Program-made: the position numbers and the translations under genes
Shown here: piece by piece, positions 37,029-48,329 of the stretch
Layout: each line of letters opens with the position of its first letter
Position numbering within the stretch: position 1 is the stretch's first letter
Notes under the pieces: generated by a model
Told to the model about the DNA's origin: nothing
Databases searched by the model: none
The model's input: only the letters and a program-made list of their open reading frames with translations
NCBI GenBank assembly: GCA_900618425.1
Contig: UZAN01039643.1
Coordinates: forward strand, 56,465 to 120,464
Length of the DNA stretch: 64,000 bases
Reading direction: 5' to 3'
DNA from: Echinostoma caproni
Lineage: Eukaryota; Platyhelminthes; Trematoda; Plagiorchiida; Echinostomatidae

Positions 37029-37421
37029 TTTTATTTCAAAAAGGAATCTGCCTGAAAATCGACTGAAGGATCTCTCCAAAACATATATTCCCGGGGCACC
37101 AATAAATGTCACATTCGTAGTATTAGAAATTCGGGACATTTTCGATCTTCAGCCACAGCAGATCTTTAGTGCAAACCCGGCGGCCAATAACCAACACTTC
37201 GAGTTGCTCTTCGTGGTGTGAAAAAGCTCTGTGAAATTTACTTGGGCACGTCACGCATGTGTGTCTGCGACGAACCTTGTCTGATGGTACAATATCTTAG
37301 TTAACATGTCCTGTGTTTCAAATGTTCATCAGGTTTTCTTTGATTCCGTACTTGTTTTTCAAGCTCACCTGAAGCAGCTAGATGTGAACACCGATCCCGA
37401 GGAACGTACATTAACACATCC
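37029..37421 (+). CDS. gene fragment, two exon candidates, unknown product
   Basis: Exon A is 37029-37215. It follows a pyrimidine-rich acceptor (ttgaactctttcag) and reads FISKRNLPENRLKDLSKTYI, then GAPINVTFVVLEIRDIFD and NNQHFELLFV. The gtgtga at 37216 can serve as donor. Exon B is 37333-37421, after acceptor gttcatcag, reading VFFDSVLVFQAHLKQLDVNT then DPEERTLTHP. Both splice junctions fall on codon boundaries, giving a 117-bp phase-0 intron. If the donor is not used, exon A ends at a stop at 37219. Only this frame is open in exon A. No family was recognised. Confidence 0.35.
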
Positions 37422-39214
37422 GTGTGTGTGTATCTTCTCGTTTTCTTTTTTTTTTGTTGTTAAAAATTTACCTTCAGTTGCCACGGGAAAATGTGTGCAA
37501 ACATTCTACCTTCTTACACATTAAACATCTCACATGGGCTTGTTAAACAAACGATTGGGAATAAAGTCCATTCTTTTTTCCTCATTGAACAACCATGTGC
37601 CGCATGCTCGTTCGTCTAAGACAATAACAACAGAACGTATGGAGAACTGTTCGTTCGTCCCTCTGCAAACGTTATGGCACTGGTGAGGGTGTGGACAATG
37701 AACAATGACAGATTTTCAATCGATTTCTGGCATTCTCTTCTCTGTCTTATGCTAAATTCACATTCCTAGACATCTCATTTCCAAAGCAACAGAATAAAAT
37801 AAATCTCCCATGGTTTTCTATTGTTACCAAATTTGACCACTTGGTTACTGTCCCAACAAATCGATTCCTTTCGCTTTCTTGTCGATAATTGCGCACCGGT
37901 TTCTAATTGCGTTATACCCATACACCACTTTCCATGATGTTTTGGGGGTTTGGTTATAATGGCAGCACCATGAAAACTATCTCACGAGCCCCGTTTGAAC
38001 AGAAAAAACAGTTTAGTGCATTTTTATGATAACGTAACACATCGTGAAGTAAACGATCTTCTACTTAAGAAGTTAACTAATTTTTTGGTGGATCCCATGT
38101 TATTGTTTTTTTTTATTTTAATGATACTGCAATGCAGTAACATCGGCGATTTTGATGTAGGTCTTCTGTCATCGCACTTGTTTCAGACTGTTCTCTCAAT
38201 TAGGTCGCTTGATATGAAAACTAAGAGGATTATTTTATACACAGGATACATCGCATTCCACTGTAGCTTATACTTGGAGCTTCTCCCATTTTAACATGCC
38301 CTCGTTTTGTTCATGGGAGCTGACAGAGATCACAGTATCTCTGTATTGATCATACACTATTCGTGTATTCACAGAAGCCAGAAGATGTGTATGAATAATT
38401 AACTGATTTGGCCTGCATCCAAGATGTTGATCGACGACAGCGCAGATCAGACGAAAGTATTTTGACTTCTTGTCCGAAAGTTCTAAGCGCTGGCATATTT
38501 CATTACTGACGAACCAAGTGACTAGTAATTGAGCTCGCTCATTACCTCCTAGTTGTACCTGTATGCGCATAACTAGAGGTTTGCATGAACCAATATCCAA
38601 ATTTTTGATCACATTTTATTGAAAAGAGAAAAATTAGAATCATTATAAAATTTAAACCTTTAGTAGTTGCTGGGAGATGTAGCACAGACTTTCTTCAAAT
38701 TTGCGCGTATTCGAAGGAGATAGGAGATAACCGTGTTTTGCTAGATGTTGATTCGGGATCGTAGGAAAGGGTGTGTGACACAATTAAATCCGTGACATTG
38801 AAAGTTTGATAGCTCATCATGTACAGAATGACTGATATCAAAAGGAATTCCTTCAAAAGCGAAATACAAACCCAGATTATAGTAGCGGGATCCCCTGACT
38901 GAGACTTGGTGGTTAGACTACCAAACCTCAGCCGAACTGGGGCACATTCATGGGAAATATATGTCTCAATCGGAACCAAAAATCTATTCATTTTATGTAT
39001 TTCCTTCTCCGTATACGACGGCATGTACTGCATCATGGAACCAAAACTTTGGTTCTTCCTCCACCTCCCGCCCCCCTTTAGATTGGTTTCCCCATACTAG
39101 TGAATTGCTCCCCTCAGAACCACTAACCAGTAAATATTTTCGGTTATGCATTGTGCCGAAGAAAGTTATGTTAATTTCTGTTCAGTGAATAGGTGTGTGA
39201 GGTCCGGGATTCGA

Positions 39215-39345
39215 TCTTATTTAGCAGTCGAATAACGGTGATTCTTACGAACTATCCAAGAAGGTCGAGAGAACCGGGAAATTCTTTGAGATTTTGATGA
39301 GACCCAGCCAGGTCGAAACAGTTGTCCAATGCTTTCTAGCATTCC
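39215..39345 (+). repeat. tRNA-derived SINE with hammerhead core, copy 4
   Basis: An A-box-like ttagcagtcgaataacggtg precedes a worn B box (ggtcgagagaaccggga, 39263-39279), placed at about the same distance from the ribozyme core as in the 36.9 kb copy. The bases after the cleavage site (caatgctttctagcatt) correspond to cagtgctc in other copies. Borders are approximate. Confidence 0.5.
39294..39330 (+). ncRNA. hammerhead ribozyme-like motif with intact cleavage site
   Basis: The core ttgatga (39294-39300) differs by one base from ctgatga. Stem II gacc/ggtc (39301-39304, 39311-39314) is perfect, with a six-base loop. The invariant gaaa is at 39315-39318, and cagtt-gtc places cleavage after 39326. 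Stem III is only two to three pairs. Stem I pairs poorly. The catalytic parts are better kept than in the 36.9 kb copy, but the first core base is changed. Confidence 0.5.
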
Positions 39346-40629
39346 AGCTCACGCCCCATTTACACGACGAATTCATCATATAAACAAATCGAATTCTCCA
39401 TTACTCTCATTTCAACGGATATTTAACTTTCTGTGAAATCATAAAGTTTTCTAGACTGTAAGTTGCTCGTCTTACACCTCTATACCTTTTCTATATCTAT
39501 CGCAATGGTGGTAATACTAAAATGTTCATGGAAACATTTTTGTAGAATGCCAGCTTTATGCGGATCAATCACTTTTCTTTTGCCAAACAAATTTCTTTTT
39601 TCTTAATGTGAACGAATTAAATTGAATATATTTTATTCCTTCCTAATGTGATTCCCAAATAAACTTAATCCAGTTGCACGTTAATTTTCTACCCACTCTC
39701 CTTAAATTCTCTAAACTTACACCCGTTTACACCTTTTTTAAATTACTAAGTTTAATTAGATACGCTGACTTTGGATTATCGCTCTATGCAATCTCTATCC
39801 CTAAAACTGACATTGCGTGCTGCTACAGCCCTGAATGGTATTAACTGTCACTGACGCCAGACATGACCGCATACATTCATCATGATTTCGATACTGAACA
39901 CAAGTAAGCATTCATACACTCTTTATATAAGCCGGTTGAGCACCTAGATTCGTCTGAGAGAAAGTCCAACCAAACATTGTTATGGTTTTTCGAAGGTGGT
40001 TTGAAGACGGAACCCCTTTCAACCGGTTTTATAAGGCTAATTTGGTTTCTATCTCGAGTTGGATTCGGTGTGAACATCACCAGTTACGAGTTCGCTACCC
40101 TGCTGTGTCAAAAATAACACACAACACAACAATTAAAAATCCCGGGATTCAGATTGCTTGCCTTCGAACACGTTAAGGGGCAAATATTTGTGATCTTCAG
40201 ATTGTGACTCTATTACTCCCAATAGGACTGCAGATCACGTTCAGTCATTTTTCATTAGTTAGTCTCCATATCCTATGAATTCGACCTATCTCCCCTCTTT
40301 ATCAGTTTGAATGCCTGTTAGATAGTCAAGCCACTTTGGTAGCCATTATATAGCCCCGAACGAAATGTACTCAAGTCTCACCACCGTCACCGTTCACGTT
40401 TACGCTGTATCTCTCTACCAAACAACTTACCTGTGATTAGTCATTTTCCTTCACCCAACGTTTTCTAAACAAGTGTTTATGTAAAGAAAGAAAGAAAAAA
40501 ATAGAGAATACAAACAGTTCAGCAAATCAATAAATAATAATATCGGGATCGGTAATACTGCAGCAGAAGGGAGCATTTTCCTCATCATTCCAAAATGTTG
40601 TATTTTTAACTGTTACTGTACCACTCCAG

Positions 40630-40855
40630 AGTTATTGTTCGATTCATGTCACCTGTGCACCTTTATATCGTCCCACATTCACTTGCGGTACTGGCCGCGC
40701 TTGGTTCTCGAAACTGCACTAACGAACCACAAATGTTCGGCAAATCCATGTGAATCTCACGCGCTCTCCATCTCTCAGGGTGAACCCAACTGTCCCGAGC
40801 AATGTGCACGTAGTTTTCTGGATGAGTGTATGTTTATCCATGACCGTTTTACCGT
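40630..40855 (+). CDS. exon candidate, 226 bp, cysteine-rich, unknown product
   Basis: It lies between acceptor gtaccactccag and a gtgagttt donor. The frame reads LFDSCHLCTFISSHIHLRYW, then NHKCSANPCESHALSIS and NCPEQCARSFLDECMF, ending IHDRFT. Seven cysteines in about 74 residues, several in CxxxC or CxxC spacing, suggest a disulfide-bonded extracellular segment. A second plus frame is open over the 3' half. No family was recognised. Confidence 0.33.
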
Positions 40856-43460
40856 GTGAGTTTGAATTAATCAGCCGATCCGACCTCAATCAATTAGGCC
40901 GAGCCATATTTATCCGGACACCCAGTCGGGAACACAGAACGTAGAATGTCGGGAAAACGATCACACAGATGATACAATTGCGTGATTGAAATTCGGTTGA
41001 AGAGGATGAGCACCACCTCATCAATGGTATATGCATATACAAATGTATGTGTATAAGCATGTTCAAGCAAGCACACGCCGCTTTTCATCCTGTCTCAACT
41101 GTTAACACAATAAAGCTGCTGAATTTCCGTGCAGTTCGGAATTGTAACGGAATAACAGTCTTCCGGGGGGGGGGCGGTCAGTTCAGATGTCTGTGAAAAA
41201 GATTACCCCAACCGATTCGAAGTGTGTTTCACGCGTGGCCACTCATTTTGTCATTGATCGGGTGCAGTAAATTGAGAAGATTGAACAATACGTATGAATG
41301 TTTTGTTGCGCGAAGTCTATCTGCAAAAAAATAAAAAATAAAAATCTCCAATCAGCGCGATACTGACAGTTAGGGCCGTCGGGAACACCTTTCATTCATT
41401 CACGGTATTTCACACAGAGAACACAGAAGGAATACTTTTGAATGTATTGGTTACCTTGTATTAAATACAAGGAGGTTCAAATTACTAGATCGACAAGGAA
41501 TGTTTTCTATCAAGCATAAAGCTAGAGAACCAAGAATAATATTTTTTCATGAATTCAAAAGCTTTTTCTCAGTTCGTTTCTCCTTTGGTAAATATGAAAT
41601 TGTATCCGCTTTCCAGCCATGAAGGTGGAGATGATTCATATCTGGAGACCTTGGACAGCACGCCATTTTCAGTGAAAGACGTTTTGCGAAACCACATATA
41701 CGGAGAATTATTTATCCAGTAGCACGTGGATGTAAAAGCTAAGAACGATAAGGCGCAGATGGTCAGTTCTTCTCAATGAAGATAAATCGCTGTTTCTTCT
41801 GGACTACTGTCTACTAAAGACGGTCACCTAACGTACTTCTCAGTTCATCTGTGTGTCTGGCCAAATAACGGGGTACGCATTGTTCATCGGCCTAAGGAAA
41901 CTGTTTTCTCAATCTACATTAATACGAATGCATTTTATGTCAGAGGTAGCTCGAGCCGTTCACCTACACGTAGTAGTGGACATTGTCCTCTTAATGCAAC
42001 ACAAAAAAACATCAAGAATGGAAAGTGTAATATCTGGTTGACTGAGAATACAGAAATTACTCACGGAGACTGCTTGCTTAAGTCACTGCACAAATCCCAA
42101 CAACCACACCTAGGAATTGGGTAACAAGTTTTTGACAGCTCCCAAATGTATGGTAATCAGGGTGATAGGACCTGGGTCACATGAGAGGTGTGCTATAGCT
42201 TTGGACTCCGTGTTATCATGAGAAATATACCCTTGCATTCCTAAGGGAAGACCATTTCGTAAATGTTTTCCTTTTTCATTTCACTTTCATTCTGGAAACA
42301 ATTTCTGATCGTGATACATGCTTCTCACTTCTTCTAATCACACTCGTTTTTACAAAAGTCGGGACCGAAAATGAATGTGTAACCTCACGTAAAATCCATG
42401 CTCGACGCAAACGCGGTAGATAAGATCAAGTCAATTTGGAACTACCGTTGAATGCCAGTAAAATTGTGACAAACAAATCCTTTGGAAACTGCTATTCCCG
42501 TCTAAAAGACCAAAAGCTATCTATAAAACGTGAGCCGTTTGACTTAATAATCGTCATTACATTTGTTTCTATTCAATTGACCCAGTTATACTGTTTGCCT
42601 GGCTAATCAACTTTTAGAAAATGATTCCCCGCATTTTTATTGCCCGATTTAGCTACTAAACATAATCTCATTGTTCGATCATCCTTATTGTTTTTTTAGT
42701 AAACATTTGAAAGACGAGTTCAGTTGTACAAATGCACCACGAGTCGGATAACGGAGGTGAAACTATTGTTCTCAGTGTTAACCTCAAAAGCCATTACTAT
42801 TCTCCAGAATATCTGGCATGTGAAAAAACACGACAGTGTGAGCTCATTATTCCGTGACTTTAGAAAATGCGATTTTATCGAACATTTATGACTTTTCCTC
42901 CTTGTATTACGCTTGTAACCGTATGGGAAGTTGGTAGTTACTGTTAAAAGTGAGAATTCGACCTCCACCACCGAGAAAACAAGACTGCATTTGACCCACA
43001 TCTGTGATATGAATGCCTACACCTGGAACAGTGTCACTGAGGTCCTTTTTCACTGCGGGAGAAGATGAATAAGTGATAAACACATCTGCATTTTCTGAAT
43101 CTTATACAAAGCACAGTTGATATCTAACTTTCATCGTCCGATCAACAATGATATAGACCATCTTACTAGTTTCTCCTGGAAATCAATAATCACATCGAAC
43201 GCTTGTCTGTCTTGGTCGCTCTCAACCACTCACATTCAATCAGACTCCTTGATAATGTCGACTTTGGTATTTGTTTCCAAGTTACCTGAAATTCGGTGTG
43301 TGTTCTAGCACTTTCAGCGTTACCATTTTTATCAGCTTTTACCTAACGGTCAATTCAACTAAAAGTACACTGAAATTCTCGACCAGGGCTGAAGATTTCT
43401 CTCTCCCACCCTCTGGATACATTTGTTCCTGTCTGTCTAAAAGGCTGACCACAGTAGAGC
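40856..43460. other. stretch without recognised genes
   Basis: It contains a ten-base G run at 41165-41174 and a small palindrome near 41463-41481 (ccttgtatt/aatacaagg). No supported gene was found. Confidence 0.35.
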
Positions 43461-43467
43461 GAGGTGG

Positions 43468-43488
43468 TAGCAGTAGTAGTAGTAGTAT
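43468..43488. repeat. (GTA)n microsatellite
   Basis: About six GTA units directly upstream of a tRNA-like 3' half. Confidence 0.8.
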
Positions 43489-43499
43489 TAGCAGTCAAT

Positions 43500-43565
43500 C
43501 GCCAAAGCTCAACATCCGTAACCGCGGTCTTTGGGTCGTGGGAGTTCAAACCCGACCACGACTAA
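43500..43565 (+). repeat. tRNA-like fragment (B-box half)
   Basis: It reads ggtcgtgggagttcaaacc then cgaccacg. The inner part can fold as a T arm around a B-box-like gttcaaaccc, and the outer ggtcgtgg pairs with ccacga-type sequence. No convincing A box was found upstream. It is probably a worn SINE or tRNA relic. Confidence 0.35.
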
Positions 43566-45229
43566 CTGCTCCTTGAAAAACCGAATTCATGACGTGTATC
43601 TCCTGAGGAAGTAGCTCCTTTTATTTCGCTTGCGCTGGTCCTGTATTATTCACACGTGATGTTTTTATTCATGCTGCTTTATTCATCCGTGATATCAAGA
43701 AGAGAAAGTTCCTGTTTGATCGGTTAGTTAAACACAAATTTACAAATGAGATTGCCAGTGGAACTAGGTCAATCGGCTGACATTAGCCAGTATCAAATTT
43801 AACTAATCATTGATTAATAGGGGAGCTACTAAATTAAAAATGATCACATGTTGAACTTGAACTAAACACTCAGATGTCATGCTTCATATCGGAAGACGTG
43901 GTTCAGTTTTCACAGCATTTGAAAGGAGCTGAATGTTTGAAAGCTATGGATGTGTTATTAAACTTCGCTTGTCTCTGGAACAAATGGTCCTTTGGCCTGT
44001 TTTCATACCGAATGTGAATAGAGCCCATTATCTCAATATCATTAAATTTCAGTATGAATGTGTTTTTCACAATTCACCAAAAGAAACGGCACTCACCTTG
44101 TTTCATAGTTGAACGTAGTGTAACTGAGGTCGAACACGATAATTTTTTAAACACTGACTTTGATACATGCTTACAAAACAGTTTGTCTCATACACTGAAC
44201 TTTGTTTAAGTGTTTCCACCATCAATCGGTTGTCATGTCTACCTTGGTTGTACGGTTTAGATTCCATACTGTACTGGTAAATTGCAACGACCACCATGAT
44301 AGTTCTGTTAGTTGAGACAATTACCCACCGAAATTCAAGCGATACGATCAATACAATGATCTACATACGGTTCTCCACATTTTCAAGAAAATTATAACCT
44401 CAACTCCACGATATGTAGCTATGCATGAATCCAGCGATACGTACCTCGAGGGGCAGGATAGTCTCCTCTAAATTGTGCCGGTATGCTTGTAAGTAGCTTT
44501 ATCGGTTACTGATTGCCAAAACCTTTGATCGTTCCCCACAGATATTCGTAGACAACGAAGATCGGAATACATTGGCATAAACGGTTGCTATAGTGAATTG
44601 GAATAATTATAAAGTATGACAGGTGTGACATTTGTAGAATGATGATTTGTGTTCCGTATCATCTCAGTAATGAGAGTGAATAAGCTATCCGGCGATCGGA
44701 TCTAACTTTCATGAAAATAAGATCACATAATTTTGGGAACATGATTGTCAATTTTTCACAATCGATTTTGTGAGGGCAATAACAAGGTGGTTTTCTAAAA
44801 TAGAAAATACCTTGGATCAAAACCGCAAAACTGTCTCCACCTGAACCCGTTTAATCGCAGTTGGTTGACCTTCAACAGGCAGAACAATAGTTTAGTCTAT
44901 CTGACCTTGAAACAAATTGGTATTTTTCCCACCACGTGTGAATCCAGTCAGAATAGTTTTTTTCTGTTTGTGATTTCGTTATCCCCGTAACTGAGACCAT
45001 GCCCTTCCGTCTTTTTCTCCCAATAGAGCCCCACTAGCAGAGCCACTCATTTACTGACAATAACTGATCACGAGTGCGTTATATTGTTTCCCCTGTCGAA
45101 CCATATTTGGATAAGTGGAATGGTACAGTCTAAACAAAGAAAATTATCGGAATTGTGTATGATCCGGGTAGGTTGAAAACAGAAAAGCATAACAGAAAGG
45201 CATGTTCAGTCAAACTCAGGAATGAATGA

Positions 45230-45427
45230 AGACGGAAAATAAACATTGTTCTTGATCGTGGTGCTGATGACGGTGGCAGCCGCGTCCGCGGCCGCGGCGG
45301 TGGTGGGGTTGGTAATCCAGTACGCACCTTGATTTATTCGCAACATCTACGAGACCGGAATTTTGCGACCAAACAATTCCAGCGGATTATTTCAAATTAC
45401 GTTTTGTTGATCAGCTTAAGAAAATAA
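45230..45427 (+). CDS. open region with Arg-Gly-rich segment, strand uncertain
   Basis: The plus frame is open from 45230 to the stop at 45425-45427. It reads KINIVLDRGADDGGSRVRGR, then GGGGVGNPVRTLIYSQHL and RNFATKQFQRIISNYVLL. The RGRGGGG patch resembles the RGG/GAR stretches of RNA-binding proteins, but it arises from a very GC-rich tract and could be chance. No clear acceptor precedes it. The minus strand is also open and reads a proline/arginine-rich stretch. This is a low-confidence coding call. Confidence 0.22.
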   Translation, partial: RRKINIVLDRGADDGGSRVRGRGGGGVGNPVRTLIYSQHLRDRNFATKQFQRIISNYVLLISLRK

Positions 45428-46115
45428 ATCAGAATATGAAGTCCGGATGTCCTTTGGAAAATAAGCGACGAAAAATACAAGATATTCAGAACGAGTTTTT
45501 CTTTGTCCCGGTACCACAAGAGGTACATCAGGATAACTCTAGACGACTCGATTTTGAAAAAGAAGAAATAGAATCTTTCAACAAACAATTTGTCACTGCT
45601 AACTAAACACTGACTTTGTGATGCTCCAGTTTGATACTTACACGGACCAGAACCTTCGATCCCTTCTTGTGTGGAGTTCATTTACAGAGGAAGTGGACAT
45701 AGTTGAATGTAGTAAATTTTCAAATTTCAGAATTTTGTAAAATTACGAATAATAAATATATCGTCCTGCTAGAACCAGATAAGAGAAGTAAATTGTAAAC
45801 CTCCCAAAAACGACGTGAATGAGGTTATTTGGGGTGACCAATCTTGCTGCTCGACAAAATCTAGATATAAAATGTAGAGCCTTTCAGTAGAAAACTTGAA
45901 ATAGTGACCAAAATAGACTGCTGATCTAAAAAACATCTACTGGTGCACCATAAGGGGAAGTGTTTACAATTCACCCCATCATTATCAACTGTTCGAGGTA
46001 TTAAGTACGTAAAAACGTTTTGGGCGAGTGAAAAAGTGTCCCAATCAGTCCGAAGTCGGTCATCTGGTCTAACTCTGAAAAAGTAGTGGAGACACCCACG
46101 ACCCAAAGAAGTCAA

Positions 46116-46173
46116 GGGGAAATCGAACCCGTGTCCACACCGAAAGTGTTAAATTACTACACCCACTAGCACC
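46116..46173 (-). repeat. tRNA-like fragment, minus strand
   Basis: On the minus strand: A-box-like tgctagtgggtgtag, then aatttaacactttcggtg, then B box gggttcgatttcc. The spacing fits a tRNA-derived promoter head. The sequence differs from families TL1 and the hammerhead SINE. No ribozyme core follows it. Confidence 0.45.
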
Positions 46174-47639
46174 CAGTGGTATTGTGAACTGCTTATTTTA
46201 GTCACATAACAACTTTTTTTCTATGGCAAAATGATCATTACACTATTCAATTAAATATTGTATTGTTTTTTGCAGACATTATAGTTTGTATATAGAGATT
46301 ATTGCGTACTAGCACAACGGCCTTATTGCTAAATTATCATATAGGGATTGCATTTAATCCCTTCTTTTGTGTATTATGGCAACAACGTACGGCTCGCAAT
46401 TTAAAATCTTTGGGATACTAATGATCGTCGGCAGTACCTAACCGTCAAGTCTTAAATTCATGGCATCGATAAATAAGAGGGAATATTTCATGCCTCAAAT
46501 AACCACGTAGTCATGACGACAGTCATACAGACGAAACAAAAAACAGATACACGATTTCCGTTCTTTAAAAACGTGTGAATCGTCCCCAATTTGTTTAAGG
46601 AGAAAGCATTACGTAGGCATGCAGAAATCACGCGGCTCATCCATTGCGAATTCGGTCGGATTCGAGGGAGGAAAAGTGAACAGTTAGTTCGCTCGTATAG
46701 CGCTCATAAGAATGAGCAACATACACATTACTCGATTGGTTAGAGATCACTATCCTGTTTTCTATTCAATCACTTCGTTGATGAGGGAATCGATTGATTG
46801 AGAACTGGTTAATTTATTCCAGAGGTTTGCATTCTACTTGATGTGTGGTTTCGCTGTGCGGGTTTGCCTGTTTGGTGTTATGCGGTCAAAGCATGCTTCA
46901 GAATGCGTCCGCAAGTTTGTGTGCATGTGGGTGTGGGTGTGGATGTATGCATGACCGTTGCACGATCACGTTCGTCAGTTGGTTTCTCGAATAGGACAAG
47001 TAGTCATCGCTCCCAGCTAGTGTTCAGTCCAAGCGTCAGAAAGGGTGAATCATTTTTTTTAGTTCCATTTGGCCTTTCGGCGGTTTGATCACACGAGTGT
47101 TGGGTCTACTAATGTGTTCAGGGATTTCATCTTCAAAACATTGTCATCCAATTTCTAACAAAACAAAAAGGACGAATGAATTTTAATAAAAACCTCCCGT
47201 TCCGTCATTCTGGACAGACAACAGTGATAAAAGGGAAACGGGAATTGATTGGTCAACCCAGCCGAGATACAATCGAGTAGACGGTTCAATTATGTAATTG
47301 TGATAATTAGCTTACGAGAAGGTTGATAGCATGGGTAACACATTCGACTGTCGAACAATATAGCTTACAGTGATCTAAATTCCAGCTGCTCCGGACTTCA
47401 GTTTTGGCAATCGCTAAACAACTGAAAAAGGCGATTAAAGTTCGAGTGAAAGTCCAATTTTTTGTGCACTAAAATGCAGCAAAGGAGATCGAAATAGCTG
47501 TATTCCCATGAAGTATTAGCCAACGCGCTCGATGTTTTGCATACTGTTCTTCGACCGATATGTTGTAACCTCAAGGAGGCACTGGAGTGGATAAATTGTC
47601 ATAGACGAGGTCTGCATGGCGATTTTGGAAAGTTCAGTA

Positions 47640-47718
47640 GCCTCGGTGAGATTCGAACCCACGCATGGACGCCGCCTACGATTTGTAAGCGCATACTCTA
47701 CCAGCTGAGCTACGAGGC
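47640..47718 (-). repeat. tRNA-like repeat TL1, copy c (most tRNA-like)
   Basis: On the minus strand: acceptor gcctcg/cgaggc, A box tagctcagctggtagag, loop cttacaa (which would give anticodon TAC, valine), a long ggcggcgtccatgc segment, and B box gggttcgaatctc with a near-perfect T arm. The anticodon stem is poorly paired and the variable region too long for a valine tRNA. It is therefore read as a repeat rather than a functional gene. Confidence 0.7.
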
Positions 47719-47956
47719 CACATCGATAGCACTGATCCTTTCACATTCAAATTTACCCATCCAACTAACAGAGGCATATCGCATCCACCAATTAGCATGT
47801 AAACTGACTGCCCCGACAGGTTTTCCTTAGAATTCACCGGAGTCCACCGAATGAACATCTAAGACAAGGTTAATTGTGCAAATGGATGTTTGGCGGATGT
47901 GAAGTTTGTATGGCGATTGTAAATTCGAATGTGGAAAGATCAGTGCCATCGGTGTG

Positions 47957-48036
47957 GCCTCATAGCTTAGCTGGTAGAGCATGTGCATACAAATTGTAGG
48001 TGGCGTCCATGTGTGGGTTCAAATCCCACTGGTGCT
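47957..48036 (+). repeat. tRNA-like repeat TL1, copy d
   Basis: It reads gcctcatagcttagctgg and tagagcatg at the A-box side, and gtgggttcaaatcccact at the B-box side. The 3' acceptor strand has changed (tggtgct against cgaggct), so the acceptor stem is broken. It lies in inverted orientation to copy c. Confidence 0.7.
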
Positions 48037-48259
48037 ACTGTCAAACATCCATAGACTAGATCAGCAATGGCTTTAAATTTGTGGTGACATGGAGAGTTAT
48101 AACTTTTGTTTTTATAATGGTACTCAAAACTCCGCTGATCCTCTCAAGTCACGATATTCTTTTTTTTAAATGTTACTTCTTTTTATTGGGTGCACAGTGA
48201 TACCATTTCAAGGAAGGGGGAAGCGGCCAGTCAAAGGGCTGCCATGGGGAAAGTCAGGC

Positions 48260-48329
48260 GGTGATGGTGGGGTTCGAACACACGTCCCCCAAAGTGATAA
48301 TTTGGTGACGTTACCATCGGGCCACCACC
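48260..48329 (-). repeat. tRNA-like sequence, separate family, near-complete cloverleaf ends
   Basis: On the minus strand the 5' ggtggtg pairs with the 3' catcacc over seven positions (one G-T). The A-box-like tggcccgatggtaacg and the B box gtgttcgaacccc are both present. The T stem has one mismatch, and the D and anticodon arms are poor. It is a tRNA pseudogene or SINE head unrelated in sequence to TL1. Confidence 0.6.

Larger units (their letters stand above)
47638..48038. repeat. inverted repeat with two tRNA-like copies, arms about 116 bp
   Basis: Arm 1 (47638-47753) and arm 2 (47921-48038) are reverse complements with scattered mismatches. Each arm contains a tRNA-like TL1 unit plus a leader (caccgat-gcactgatc…cacattc-aattt). 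A 167-base spacer separates them. A transcript across it could fold into a long hairpin. Confidence 0.75.

Noticed and set aside
44103..44351. 82-codon minus-strand exon candidate
   Set aside because: It has a usable gtagac donor internally but no convincing acceptor, and no motif was recognised.
47640..47718. Functional valine tRNA gene
   Set aside because: The loop would give anticodon TAC, but the anticodon stem is poorly paired, the variable region is too long, and several diverged copies exist nearby.
47537..47830. 97-codon plus-strand frame
   Set aside because: It runs through the minus-strand tRNA-like copy, and its peptide resembles that from the 5.4 kb repeat, so it is a repeat shadow.
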